DNA of 7,559 nucleotides from Verrucomicrobia subdivision 3 bacterium UBA7542 (lineage in GTDB: Bacteria > Verrucomicrobiota > Verrucomicrobiia > Limisphaerales > UBA11358), in contig DLMG01000266.1 of the NCBI GenBank assembly GCA_002479245.1, positions 1 through 7,559 of the forward strand, written 5' to 3'. The notes below the pieces were generated by a model. It ran no database searches, was not told the DNA's origin, and saw only the letters and a list, made by a program, of their open reading frames with translations. The translations under genes were made by a program, and so were the position numbers. Below, piece after piece: positions 1-6,534 of the stretch. How positions within the stretch are numbered: the stretch's first letter is position 1; each line of letters starts with the position of its first letter.

Positions 1-585
1 CCATTGCGGTGAAACCAGGACCCGCTTTCCCGGCAACCAGTTATGGGTATCAACGATGAGATAACGAATCGCCCACGTCTCGTCATCAATGATAAAATCC
101 TGGACGTGGCCAATCCCGCCGTCCAAGGCTTGGATGTGATGGCCACTCACACCGTAAGTGCTGCGCAAATGGGGATCCCACGCTTTCCCACCTTGGTTTG
201 ATTTTCTCCAATTTTTACGGTCACGCACAATGTAGGGATAAGCTCCCCAATTGTATGGGCCGCCCCAATACATCGGGTATCCATAATACCCGTAATAGGA
301 CTCCTCGAATTGTCGTGAGACGGGCTTGTCACTGTCCAAGGATGGACTGTGCTCGATCTGCTTTTTGGTTAAATCAATGGCGATGTTTTTTTCTTCTTTA
401 TTCACGGTGACCAGCGCATACGGGGAAATCAGCACCTGCCTGTCCGCGAGCCAGGTTCCTGTTTCTGCGACCAGATAGCGAATGGTCCAGTGCCGGTCAT
501 CGAAGTAGAATTCTTTGACCTTCCCTATTTCCCCGTCAAGGCTGTGCAATTTGTAACCTGTTAGTGTTTTGGCTTTGCTTAACAT
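1..585 (-). CDS. Two-repeat PRC-barrel domain protein, 3' end outside window
   Basis: The frame is open from an ATG at 585 to the window edge, giving 195 residues with no stop, so the C-terminus is missing. The sequence shows an internal duplication. Residues about 16-55 begin LDGEIGKV and end VLISP, and residues about 154-193 begin LDGGIGHV and end VLVSP. Each copy also has an F-x(2)-DD-x(2)-W-x-IRYL core. This is the PRC-barrel fold, also named photosystem reaction centre subunit H-like. The copies are joined by a linker whose residues 96-118 are rich in Tyr, Gly, Trp and Pro (for example YYGYYGYP). There is no signal peptide or membrane segment. PRC-barrels occur in RNA-processing, photosynthetic and uncharacterised stress-type proteins; the specific role here is unknown. 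The start follows an A-rich stretch without a clear Shine-Dalgarno. It is separated from pgi by 209 bp and probably has its own promoter. Confidence 0.88.
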   Translation of the reverse strand, partial: MLSKAKTLTGYKLHSLDGEIGKVKEFYFDDRHWTIRYLVAETGTWLADRQVLISPYALVTVNKEEKNIAIDLTKKQIEHSPSLDSDKPVSRQFEESYYGYYGYPMYWGGPYNWGAYPYIVRDRKNWRKSNQGGKAWDPHLRSTYGVSGHHIQALDGGIGHVQDFIIDDETWAIRYLIVDTHNWLPGKRVLVSPQW

Positions 586-794
586 AATAGTTCTTTCGTT
601 CTTTGAGTTTCGTTTTTGTTCGCTGTTGGCGTCCGGTTGACAGCGTGTTTGACAAATCAGTTGCGCCGCGATCTGCGCGGGTGCCAACACTCACTCAAAT
701 TGCGCCGGCGGGGGCGACTTTGCTATGGGGTATAACCCGGACATGGATTATGGGGGGACACCGCCCACCGAAAACAGATCCAGCCGGGAGTTTT
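586..794. other. Intergenic region between pgi and the PRC-barrel gene
   Basis: This non-coding gap should hold the pgi operon's 3' end and the promoter of the PRC-barrel gene. No strong terminator is visible: the best hairpin, CCGCG-ATCTG-CGCGG at 666-680, has a five-base stem and no T-run. Read on the minus strand, TGTCAA occurs twice 12 bp apart (within 637-654). This could be a small operator or part of a -35 element, but no convincing -10 follows. The gap also holds one copy of the intergenic element described at 722-759. Confidence 0.5.
722..759. repeat. Intergenic element, copy A
   Basis: Aligned by eye without gaps, these 38 bp match 5736-5773 at 29 positions. The best part is the first 17 bp (15 of 17 identical), which begins GCTATGGGGT and ends AACCC. 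Both copies keep a GGGT/ACCC stem around a three-base loop and finish with GGGAC. Both lie between genes, 5 kb apart. It could be a dispersed repeat or a small structured element. Two copies are not enough to decide, and the orientation is arbitrary. Confidence 0.5.
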
Positions 795-2438
795 TCATTT
801 CGCCCCTTTCAATTTTCGATAACGGCGGATCAGGTTATTTGTCGAACTGTCGTGTTTGAGCCTGGGTGTGGTCGCGCTCTCAAGTTCGGGAACGATTCGC
901 TGGGCGAGCACCTTGCCCAACTCGACGCCCCATTGATCGAACGAATCAATGTTCCAAATCGCGCCCTGCGTGAATACGCTGTGCTCGTAAAGCGCGACCA
1001 GCTTGCCGAGCACTTCCGGCGTGAGCCGGTCGGCGAGAATGACATTGGACGGACGATTGCCTTCAAAAACGCGATGTGGCACAAGCCAGTTCGGCGTGCC
1101 TTCGGCTTTGACTTCCTCCGGAGTTTTGCCAAAGGCCAGCGCCTCGGCCTGCGCAAAAACATTCGCCAGGAGAATGTCGTGGTGACGTCCCAGCGGAGTG
1201 AGCGCGTGCGCGAACGCAATGAAGTCACAGGGAATCAGCCGCGTGCCCTGATGAATCAACTGGTAGAAGGAATGCTGGCCGTTGGTCCCCGGTTCGCCCC
1301 AGTAGATCGGGCTGGTCTGGTAATTCACCTTTTTCCCGTCGAGCGTGACGTGCTTGCCGTTGCTCTCCATCGTCAACTGCTGAAGATACGCGGGAAAGCG
1401 TTTCAGGTATTGTTCGTAGGGCAAAACCGCCACCGTTTGCGCGCCGAAAAAGTCGTTATTCCAAACCGACAGGAGTCCCATTAGCACCGGCAGGTTTTTC
1501 TCGAACGGCGCGGTGCGGAAATGTTCGTCCATCTCGTGAAAGCCGGCGAGCAGGGCGCGGAAGTTGTCCGGCCCGATGGCCAGCATCGTAGAAAGACCGA
1601 TGGCCGAATCCATCGAGTAGCGTCCGCCGACCCAGTCCCAGAAGCCAAACATGTTGGCCGTATCAATACCGAACGCGGACACTTTCTCGGAGTTAGTTGA
1701 CACCGCCACGAAATGTCTGGCCACGGCCTTGGCGTCGCCACCAAGTCCTTTGAGCAACCAGTCACGCGCGCTTTGCGCGTTGGTCATCGTCTCCAGCGTC
1801 GTGAAGGTTTTTGACGAAACGATGAACAGCGTTTCCGCCGGGTCGAGGTCATGGGTCGCCTCCACGAAATCAATGCCATCCACGTTCGACACGAAGCGGA
1901 ACGTCAGGCTGCGCTCGCTGTAATGTTTGAGCGCCTCGTAGGCCATCACGGGACCAAGGTCGGAACCGCCGATGCCGATATTGATGACGTTCTTGATGCG
2001 TTTGCCGGTATGTCCTTTCCATTCGCCGTTGCGGACGCGATTGGAAAATTCCGCCATTTTGTCGAGCACGGCGTGAACTTCCGGCACGACGTTCATTCCA
2101 TCCACGAGGATGCTTGCCCCTTTCGGTGCGCGCAAAGCGACGTGCAAGACGGCGCGGTTTTCCGTGACGTTGATTTTCTCGCCACTGAACATGGCTGCGA
2201 TCCGCCCGCTCAAATCGGATTCCTTGGCCAACTGGACGAGCAGTTTGAGGGTCCGGTCGGTGATGCGATTCTTCGAATAATCCAGATAGAGGCCCGCCGC
2301 CTCGACCGTCAGGCGTTCGCCGCGTTGGGGGTCGGCGGCGAAAAGCTGTCGGAGATGCTTTTTTTGGATCTTCTTGTGGTGGGCGGCGAGGGCCTTCCAC
2401 GCCGGGCGTTGGGTGAGTGATTTGATGTTGGTTGTCAT
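795..2438 (-). CDS. pgi: Glucose-6-phosphate isomerase
   Basis: A 547-residue enzyme that interconverts glucose-6-phosphate and fructose-6-phosphate in the cytoplasm. Length matches the long bacterial/eukaryotic form (about 550). Both family signatures are present: [16 protein letters not shown] at 268-283 and [10 protein letters not shown] at 500-509. By analogy with E. coli Pgi the catalytic residues are Glu358 (in MESNGK), His389 (in [10 protein letters not shown]) and Lys509 (in GVELGK). The sugar-phosphate-binding SSKTFTT is at 208-214. The frame stays open to a TTG at 2627, but the extra 63 residues lie inside tal and do not resemble Pgi. The ATG at 2438, beginning [14 protein letters not shown], is therefore the start. 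Only 29 bp separate it from the tal stop, where an A-rich GGAAAAAAAG could serve as a poor ribosome binding site. It is the last gene of the apparent operon. Confidence 0.97.
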   Translation of the reverse strand: MTTNIKSLTQRPAWKALAAHHKKIQKKHLRQLFAADPQRGERLTVEAAGLYLDYSKNRITDRTLKLLVQLAKESDLSGRIAAMFSGEKINVTENRAVLHVALRAPKGASILVDGMNVVPEVHAVLDKMAEFSNRVRNGEWKGHTGKRIKNVINIGIGGSDLGPVMAYEALKHYSERSLTFRFVSNVDGIDFVEATHDLDPAETLFIVSSKTFTTLETMTNAQSARDWLLKGLGGDAKAVARHFVAVSTNSEKVSAFGIDTANMFGFWDWVGGRYSMDSAIGLSTMLAIGPDNFRALLAGFHEMDEHFRTAPFEKNLPVLMGLLSVWNNDFFGAQTVAVLPYEQYLKRFPAYLQQLTMESNGKHVTLDGKKVNYQTSPIYWGEPGTNGQHSFYQLIHQGTRLIPCDFIAFAHALTPLGRHHDILLANVFAQAEALAFGKTPEEVKAEGTPNWLVPHRVFEGNRPSNVILADRLTPEVLGKLVALYEHSVFTQGAIWNIDSFDQWGVELGKVLAQRIVPELESATTPRLKHDSSTNNLIRRYRKLKGAK

Positions 2439-2467
2439 ACTCGTGATACTTTTTTTCCACTCCCGGG

Positions 2468-3550
2468 TCAGGCGGCTTTTTTGAGCGCGTCGCTCTTGGA
2501 TGCGATCACCGCCAGCAATTCGTTCCAGGATTTCACAAACGACTTCGCGCCCTCGTCCTGAAGTTGCGCGGCCAGACTGTCCACGTTGATGCCGGCCTTC
2601 GCAAACTCGGCCAGGACTTTTTCGCAATCGCCGCCGTCCGGCGCCATGATCAGGCCAAGTTCGCCATGATCCGCGAGAGCTTTCAACGTCGCCTCGGGCA
2701 TCGTGTTCACCGTGAACGGGGCGGCCAGCGCCTTAATGTAGAGAACATCGGACGCTTTGGTGTCCTTGGTGCCGGTGCTGGCCCACAGCAGTCGTTGCGG
2801 CCGGGCACCGGCATTATACGCGCGCTGCCAGCGCGGGTTGCTCAACAGTTCGAGGTATGCCTGGTAGATGCGACCGGCAATGGCGATGCCGAGCCGGTTG
2901 TCCAACGTCTTCGGAACATTGCCCGCCACGGCAACGTCCCAACGGCTGATGAACATCGAAGCCACAGAACCGACCTGGGGATTGAGTCCGGCGGCAATGC
3001 GCCGTTCGATGCCGCGCAAGTACGCCGCGGCCGCCGCCATGTATTGCTCGCGCGAAAACAGGAGCGTCACGTTGACCGGCACACCCGCAAAGATCGCCTC
3101 CTCGATGGCGGGCAGACCTTCCTTGGTGCCCGGAATCTTGATGAACAGGTTGGGCCGTCCGGCCCGCGCGGAAAGTTTCTTGGCAGCGGCGATGGTGCTG
3201 GCCGTGTCATGCGCCAGCAATGGCGACACCTCCAGCGACACCCATCCGTCCACACCGTTCGTGCGGTCGTGAACCGGTCGGAACAGGTCGGCGGCGCGGG
3301 TGAGATCGTCCAGTGCCAGATCGAAAAACAGGCTCTCGCCGGATTTCCCCTTGTCCAGACCCTCGCGGATCGCAGCGTCGTAGGCGGAACTCTTGATGGC
3401 GTGATCAAAGATTGTCGGGTTTGAGGTCAGCCCGGTCACCGACAACTCGCCAATGTAGCGTTTGAGCGTGCCGCTGTTCAGCAGGTCGCGGGTGATGTTG
3501 TCGAGCCAGAGGCTCTGGCCTAGGTCGTGCAGTGTTTGGGTGGCTTTCAT
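2468..3550 (-). CDS. tal: Transaldolase
   Basis: A 360-residue transaldolase that moves a dihydroxyacetone unit between sedoheptulose-7-phosphate and glyceraldehyde-3-phosphate, forming erythrose-4-phosphate and fructose-6-phosphate. The conserved TSNPTIF is at 42-48. The Schiff-base lysine is Lys138 in [21 protein letters not shown] lies near 102-110. Length and motifs fit the roughly 360-370-residue bacterial form described from actinobacteria and often found beside pgi, rather than the shorter E. coli TalB or the about 220-residue type. The ATG at 3550 ([12 protein letters not shown]) is preferred over an in-frame TTG at 3559. No Shine-Dalgarno is visible, and the ackA stop is 12 bp upstream, so translation may depend on coupling. 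Other families fused to Pgi exist, but here the two are separate frames. Its product is a Pgi substrate, which fits the gene order. Confidence 0.95.
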   Translation of the reverse strand: MKATQTLHDLGQSLWLDNITRDLLNSGTLKRYIGELSVTGLTSNPTIFDHAIKSSAYDAAIREGLDKGKSGESLFFDLALDDLTRAADLFRPVHDRTNGVDGWVSLEVSPLLAHDTASTIAAAKKLSARAGRPNLFIKIPGTKEGLPAIEEAIFAGVPVNVTLLFSREQYMAAAAAYLRGIERRIAAGLNPQVGSVASMFISRWDVAVAGNVPKTLDNRLGIAIAGRIYQAYLELLSNPRWQRAYNAGARPQRLLWASTGTKDTKASDVLYIKALAAPFTVNTMPEATLKALADHGELGLIMAPDGGDCEKVLAEFAKAGINVDSLAAQLQDEGAKSFVKSWNELLAVIASKSDALKKAA

Positions 3551-3562
3551 AATGTTCAATGT

Positions 3563-4762
3563 TCATTGGGCAATAGTCTCTGCGCAGGAACGCAAAACCG
3601 AGCGGGCAATCATCAGTTCTTCGTCCGTGCGAATGACGCGAACCGTGACCCGGCTGGAATTCTTGGAAATCACCGCCGCAGTCTTCGCGTTGCGCGACTT
3701 ATCTAATTCGATGCCGAGAAAGTTCAACCCTTCACAGATGCGGGCGCGGACGACGGGCGCGTTTTCGCCAATGCCGCCGGCGAAGACGAGCGTTTCCAAT
3801 CCTCCAAGCGCGGCAGCGAAGGAGCCGATCCACTTTTTTGCCTGGTAACAAAATAGCGCCACCGCTTCCGCCGCCCGCACGTCCTGCGTTTCATGGTCGA
3901 GCAAGTCCCGCATATCCGAGCTGGTTTCCGAGATGCCGAGCAGGCCCGACTCGTGGTTGACCATTTTGTAAAACTGGCTGGTGGTCATCTGTTCGGTTCG
4001 CGCCAGATACGGCGCGAGGCCGGGGTCCAAATCGCCGGAGCGGGTGCTCATCACCAATCCCGCCGTCGGCGTGAAGCACATGCTGGTGTCAATGCTTTTG
4101 CCATCGCGCACGGCGGCCAGACTCGCGCCGTTGCCGAGATGGGCGAGGATGACGCGGCCCTTCGTGGCCGCAAGGTCGCCAAGACGCGCGAGTTCTTCCA
4201 TCAGATAGGCGTAGGACAAACCGTGGAAACCGTAGCGCTGAATTCCCTTGGCATCGAAGCGGCGGGGAATCGGCAGCAACTTGGCCACGCGCGGCATGGT
4301 TTGATGAAACGCCGTGTCAAAACAGGCCACCTGGAGCAGTTTCGGATGACGCTGGCGGAACGCCTCGATCAGTTCAATCTCGCGGGGCAGATGATCCGGG
4401 TCGTTTGGACTGATGCGACGCAGTTCATCCAATAGTTTTTTTGTGACAATCTCCGGCTCGGTGTGTTTCATCCCATGAACCACGCGATGTCCCACGCCTT
4501 TTACCGATTTGAAATCAATTTGCTTTTCCAGCCAGTCTATCAGGGCATTCGCCGCTGATTTGTGATCGGCGGCGACGAGCTTGTGACGCTCCGGCTTTTT
4601 CTTCGTCGGTTCATTGAACGTCAGATTTGTCCCGCTCAAGCCGATGCGATCAACCTTTCCATAAAGCCCTCGCTTCAGCGGTTCTTCGACATGGTAAAGC
4701 GCGAACTTGATGCTCGATGAGCCGCCGTTGATGGTCAGGATGTGTGGGTTAGCGGGTTTCAT
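3563..4762 (-). CDS. ackA: Acetate kinase
   Basis: A 399-residue acetate kinase (E. coli form 400) that interconverts acetyl phosphate + ADP with acetate + ATP. Signature 1 is intact (ILTINGGSSSIK, 8-19). The second signature region is AHLGNGASLAAV at 207-218. By alignment to Methanosarcina AckA, the active-site residues are Asn12, Arg93 (GHRVVHG), Asp149 (CFDTAFH), His180 (YGFHGLS), Arg241 (STRSGDLDPG) and a Glu in TDEEL (381 or 382). The C-terminal ATPase-fold motif FAGGIGENAP is at 327-336. The longer open frame reaching a TTG at 4924 is out-of-frame HAD gene sequence. The ATG at 4762 has the best ribosome binding site in the window, GAAGGAG 8 bp upstream. It overlaps the HAD gene by 14 bp. 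No pta or phosphoketolase gene is in view, so the source of acetyl phosphate is unknown. Confidence 0.97.
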   Translation of the reverse strand: MKPANPHILTINGGSSSIKFALYHVEEPLKRGLYGKVDRIGLSGTNLTFNEPTKKKPERHKLVAADHKSAANALIDWLEKQIDFKSVKGVGHRVVHGMKHTEPEIVTKKLLDELRRISPNDPDHLPREIELIEAFRQRHPKLLQVACFDTAFHQTMPRVAKLLPIPRRFDAKGIQRYGFHGLSYAYLMEELARLGDLAATKGRVILAHLGNGASLAAVRDGKSIDTSMCFTPTAGLVMSTRSGDLDPGLAPYLARTEQMTTSQFYKMVNHESGLLGISETSSDMRDLLDHETQDVRAAEAVALFCYQAKKWIGSFAAALGGLETLVFAGGIGENAPVVRARICEGLNFLGIELDKSRNAKTAAVISKNSSRVTVRVIRTDEELMIARSVLRSCAETIAQ

Positions 4763-5396
4763 GGATGACTCCTTCGTCAGGCTGCAAGCCCAACGAAGCC
4801 AGTTTCGCGCACGTGGACCTGTAATCCGTGTGAAGAATGCTTCGAATACCCAAACCTTCAGCGATCTGGACGAACATCGGGGTGTTTTCGATATAGACCA
4901 CCTGCCGCGCCGGCGCCTGGGCAATGTCCAGCGCCAGCCGAAAAATGTCCGCGTCGGGCTTGCGAACGTGGACGAAGCAGGAGGAAATGAACAAATCTAC
5001 GAACTCATACAACTTGAACTTTCGAATCCGATGAGAATTCAATTCCCGTGCTTCGTTGCTGACCACAGCGATCTTCAATCCGTACTTTGCCTTGAGCTTG
5101 CGGACCAACTCGATCATCTCGGAATAAGGTTTCGATTGCGCGAACATGAAGCGCCGAAACTGAGCCTGGGTGAACGGTCGCTTTTGGTGGAAGACCACCC
5201 GACCTAAATATTCTTCCAGCGTGAGCTTTCCCTCCTCGTAGGTGTCGAAGGTCAGGCTATGCCGCTCCTCCATTTCGGCCCAGTTCAACTTGAAGTGCTT
5301 CGCCGCCCGCCGGCGGGCAAGATGATCCCACCCGTCGGTGAGCAGAACCCCGCCGATGTCCAGGAACAAGGTTGTGATCGGGATGGTTTTTTTCAT
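4749..5396 (-). CDS. HAD-superfamily hydrolase, subfamily IA-like
   Basis: A 215-residue haloacid dehalogenase-type hydrolase, probably a cytoplasmic phosphatase acting on a small phosphorylated metabolite. Motif I is FLDIGGVLL with nucleophile Asp13. The position two residues on, usually the acid/base Asp, is Gly15, as in other DxGGVL/DxGNV members such as YihX. Motif II is VVSNEA with Ser113. Motif III is Lys146 in RKPDADIF. Motif IV reads VVYIENTP, with Glu170-Asn171 in place of the usual Asp-Asp or Asp-Asn. A helical cap lies between about 20 and 90. The ATG at 5396 overlaps the upstream DUF1737-like stop in an ATGA, and no Shine-Dalgarno is visible. The 3' end overlaps ackA by 14 bp. A sugar phosphate or acyl phosphate substrate is plausible from context, but the sequence does not show it. 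Confidence 0.88.
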   Translation of the reverse strand: MKKTIPITTLFLDIGGVLLTDGWDHLARRRAAKHFKLNWAEMEERHSLTFDTYEEGKLTLEEYLGRVVFHQKRPFTQAQFRRFMFAQSKPYSEMIELVRKLKAKYGLKIAVVSNEARELNSHRIRKFKLYEFVDLFISSCFVHVRKPDADIFRLALDIAQAPARQVVYIENTPMFVQIAEGLGIRSILHTDYRSTCAKLASLGLQPDEGVIHETR

Positions 5397-5593
5397 GGGG
5401 CGGGTGGTTGGGAAATCTGGAGAATTGGCTTCATCATTGCCTGATACATCATTTCCTCGCTGAGGAACGGTGAACCATAGAGTTCGTACCCGGCGTTTAA
5501 TTTTTCGTTCACTTTTCGCGCCAGCTCGTCATGGGTCGCGGCATCGGCGTGAAAAGGCACCGCGACGATTATGTATTCGATAGGAGGTTTCAT
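5393..5593 (-). CDS. Small DUF1737-like protein
   Basis: A 66-residue protein starting MKPPIEYIIVAVPF. The core, with DELARKVNEKLNAGYELYGSPF followed by MYQAMMK, fits the pattern I associate with DUF1737 (PF08410): a strand, then a helix with KVN-x(3)-x-GW/GYELYG-GPF, then a YYQAM-type C-terminal strand. Function of that family is unknown. The frame continues upstream to a TTG at 5644, but those 17 residues do not look like part of the domain, so the ATG at 5593 is chosen. There is no obvious Shine-Dalgarno. The last codon and stop overlap the HAD start in an ATGA, suggesting translational coupling. It is the first gene of the apparent HAD-ackA-tal-pgi operon. There is no signal peptide or membrane segment. 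Confidence 0.72.
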   Translation of the reverse strand: MKPPIEYIIVAVPFHADAATHDELARKVNEKLNAGYELYGSPFLSEEMMYQAMMKPILQISQPPAP

Positions 5594-5626
5594 GTTATGC
5601 GATCCAAAATAATCGCGCCGGGCCTG

Positions 5627-5673
5627 AATCAAAATCACCGGCAACCAGGTGGTGCGCCGGGCGGTTTTTGATT
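5627..5673. promoter_or_regulatory. Imperfect inverted repeat upstream of the metabolic operon
   Basis: The outer arms AATCAAAA (5627-5634) and TTTTGATT (5666-5673) are perfect complements. Inside them CCGGC and GCCGG can extend the stem with small internal mismatches around a loop of about 13 bases. It sits 34 bp upstream of the DUF1737-like start. It could be a leader-RNA hairpin or an operator. Read on the plus strand it resembles a terminator (GC stem then TTTTT), but no plus-strand gene needs one. Confidence 0.35.
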
Positions 5674-5698
5674 TTGGTTCCGGGAAATTTTATTTTGT

Positions 5699-5717
5699 TT
5701 CATGCGGTGAGCATGAA
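5699..5717. repeat. Short perfect inverted repeat
   Basis: TTCATGC and GCATGAA form a perfect 7-bp stem around GGTGA. No T-run follows on either strand, so it is not a convincing terminator. It lies just before copy B of the intergenic element (5736-5773) and may belong to a longer repeat unit. Confidence 0.45.
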
Positions 5718-5735
5718 TTGAACAACGGAGCGTTC

Positions 5736-5773
5736 GCTATGGGGTGAAACCCTACCGTGAATGATGGCGGGAC
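5736..5773. repeat. Intergenic element, copy B
   Basis: The partner of 722-759, matching at 29 of 38 positions without gaps. The shared parts are GCTATGGGGT, AACCC, ATGG and GGGAC. The GGGT/ACCC mini-hairpin has loop GAA here and ATA in copy A. The sequence downstream (GC-rich, to about 5820) is not matched in copy A, so either the unit ends near GGGAC or the copies have diverged beyond it. Confidence 0.5.
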
Positions 5774-5871
5774 GTGCTGCGCCATGCGTGGCTATCACCT
5801 ACGGAGCCGGGGCCGGGAGGCGAAGATGGAATTTAGTATGCAGAATGCAGAATGAAATCTGGCGTGAAAAA

Positions 5872-6165
5872 TCAGGTCAGCCGCCCGCGCCAATAACCGG
5901 GACTCCGTTTCATGTGCATCACGGCTACAATCCAGAGGTGTTCCGGTTTTTCCATGAAGATAATCGCGTAAGGAAAATCGCGGCTGAAATGCCGGCGCGC
6001 GGGCGGATCAAATTTGCGGAAGCGTTCCGGGTCGGCACAAACTTCGCGAAACAACCGCTCCATCTCCCGGTAAAAGCGCACGCCGAGTTCAGGCGAAATC
6101 TCGGAATAATAACGAACCGCCCCGGCAAATTCCTCGTCCGCTTCGGGATGCAGCAGATGATTCAC
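5872..6165 (-). CDS. RelE/ParE-family toxin of a type II toxin-antitoxin system
   Basis: A 97-residue protein with the layout of the ParE/RelE toxin family (PF05016). An N-terminal strand with HPEADEEF (6-13) comes first. Two amphipathic helices hold AVRYYSEISPELGVRFYREMERL. DPERFRKFD follows, then a basic patch RRHFSRDFPYAIIF (57-70), then a last strand AVMHMKRSPGYWRGRL (81-96). ParE members poison gyrase and RelE members cleave mRNA; the sequence alone does not say which applies here. It starts with GTG at 6165, sharing four bases (GTGA) with the antitoxin stop, so the two are translationally coupled. The antitoxin-first order is the usual one. All family landmarks I can recognise are present and the frame is intact. 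Confidence 0.88.
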   Translation of the reverse strand: MNHLLHPEADEEFAGAVRYYSEISPELGVRFYREMERLFREVCADPERFRKFDPPARRHFSRDFPYAIIFMEKPEHLWIVAVMHMKRSPGYWRGRLT

Positions 6166-6395
6166 AGCCCGGCGATTTTGCGCGCGCGCGCCAGCGATTC
6201 TTCCAGCGGAACACCTTTGACTTTCCCCGATTCGATTTCCGCGATCCGGCGGTCAGTTTCGGCTTTCCACGATTCAGCCACGGACGGCTCAATGCCGCCG
6301 TGTCGCGCGACCATGATGCGGTCAACCAGTTCCGCCACGACCTCGCCCGGCATCTCGCGGGTTTCTTCGACAATTTGATCAAGCGTTATCGGCAT
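6162..6395 (-). CDS. Addiction-module antitoxin
   Basis: A 77-residue antitoxin of the putative addiction-module component family (PF09720/TIGR02574-like). The N-terminal part (MPITLDQIVEETREMPGEVV) forms helices. The C-terminal stretch has the hallmark W-x-AE-x-(D/E)RRIAEIESGKVKGVP followed by a short helix (EESLARARKIAGL), which in this family binds the toxin. The frame is open upstream to 6548, but those 51 residues look like intergenic translation, so the ATG at 6395 is used. No Shine-Dalgarno precedes it. Its stop overlaps the toxin GTG. Regulation is probably autorepression: a 14-bp palindrome lies 18 bp upstream, within a possible promoter. Confidence 0.85.
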   Translation of the reverse strand: MPITLDQIVEETREMPGEVVAELVDRIMVARHGGIEPSVAESWKAETDRRIAEIESGKVKGVPLEESLARARKIAGL

Positions 6396-6401
6396 GGGGC
6401 A

Positions 6402-6430
6402 AGTCTCGCTTACAAAATGAATTTTGACAA
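6402..6430 (-). promoter_or_regulatory. Possible toxin-antitoxin promoter with palindromic operator
   Basis: On the minus strand TTGTCA (6430-6425) is a good -35 match. Seventeen bases on lies GAGACT (6407-6402), a weak -10. The spacer is largely a perfect inverted repeat, CAAAAT-GA-ATTTTG at 6413-6426 on the plus strand, slightly overlapping the -35. Transcription from here would give a very short or absent leader before the ATG at 6395, which fits the missing Shine-Dalgarno. A palindrome inside the promoter is the usual place for antitoxin autorepression; that role is inferred. Confidence 0.35.
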
Positions 6431-6436
6431 GGGCGA

Positions 6437-6449
6437 AGCCGGGGCCGGG
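6437..6449. repeat. GC-rich 13-bp word shared with 5805-5817
   Basis: AGCCGGGGCCGGG occurs exactly here and at 5805-5817, on either side of the toxin-antitoxin genes and in the same orientation. Its core CCGGGGCCGG is nearly self-complementary. Thirteen bases of low-complexity GC could recur by chance, but both copies sit in non-coding sequence. Confidence 0.4.
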
Positions 6450-6534
6450 GAAAAAACCAGCGAACCGCCATCCAGAAAAACTTTGATGAACTGCTTGGGC
6501 CGTGAGGCGAAGGCAGAATGAATTAATTTTTAGC

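Larger units (their letters stand above)
5594..5871. other. Intergenic region between the toxin gene and the metabolic operon
   Basis: This 278-bp gap should hold the promoter of the DUF1737-HAD-ackA-tal-pgi operon, read leftward. No good -35/-10 pair is visible to me. It holds two inverted repeats (5627-5673 and 5699-5717), copy B of the intergenic element (5736-5773), a 13-bp GC-rich word shared with 6437-6449, and a tandem GCAGAAT pair at 5840-5853. Short open frames across it read into the antisense of the toxin gene and are not supported as genes. Confidence 0.5.

Noticed and set aside
666..680. Terminator hairpin after pgi
   Set aside because: The stem is five base pairs with no T-run on the minus strand.
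637..736. Plus-strand promoter from TTGACA (637-642 or 649-654) to TATAAC (731-736)
   Set aside because: The distance to TATAAC is far beyond a normal spacer and no plus-strand gene follows.
603..1484. 293-codon plus-strand open frame antisense to pgi
   Set aside because: It lies opposite a full-length pgi with all catalytic motifs. Its translation has no recognisable domain and it arises from the GC-rich codon pattern of the true gene.
2439..2627. 63-residue N-terminal extension of Pgi from a TTG
   Set aside because: It overlaps the end of tal, is rich in Arg and Gly, and has no counterpart in the family. The ATG at 2438 gives the standard length.
2564..3424. 286-codon plus-strand open frame antisense to tal
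   Set aside because: It is the complement of a well-supported transaldolase gene. The translation is rich in Arg, Gly and His in the manner of shadow frames and shows no family motif.
4763..4924. 54-residue N-terminal extension of acetate kinase from a TTG
   Set aside because: It is out-of-frame HAD gene sequence. The ATG at 4762 has a strong GAAGGAG and gives the family length.
5761..6378. 205-codon plus-strand frame over the toxin-antitoxin genes
   Set aside because: It begins in the repeat region and continues as the antisense of the toxin and antitoxin genes, which have clear family motifs.
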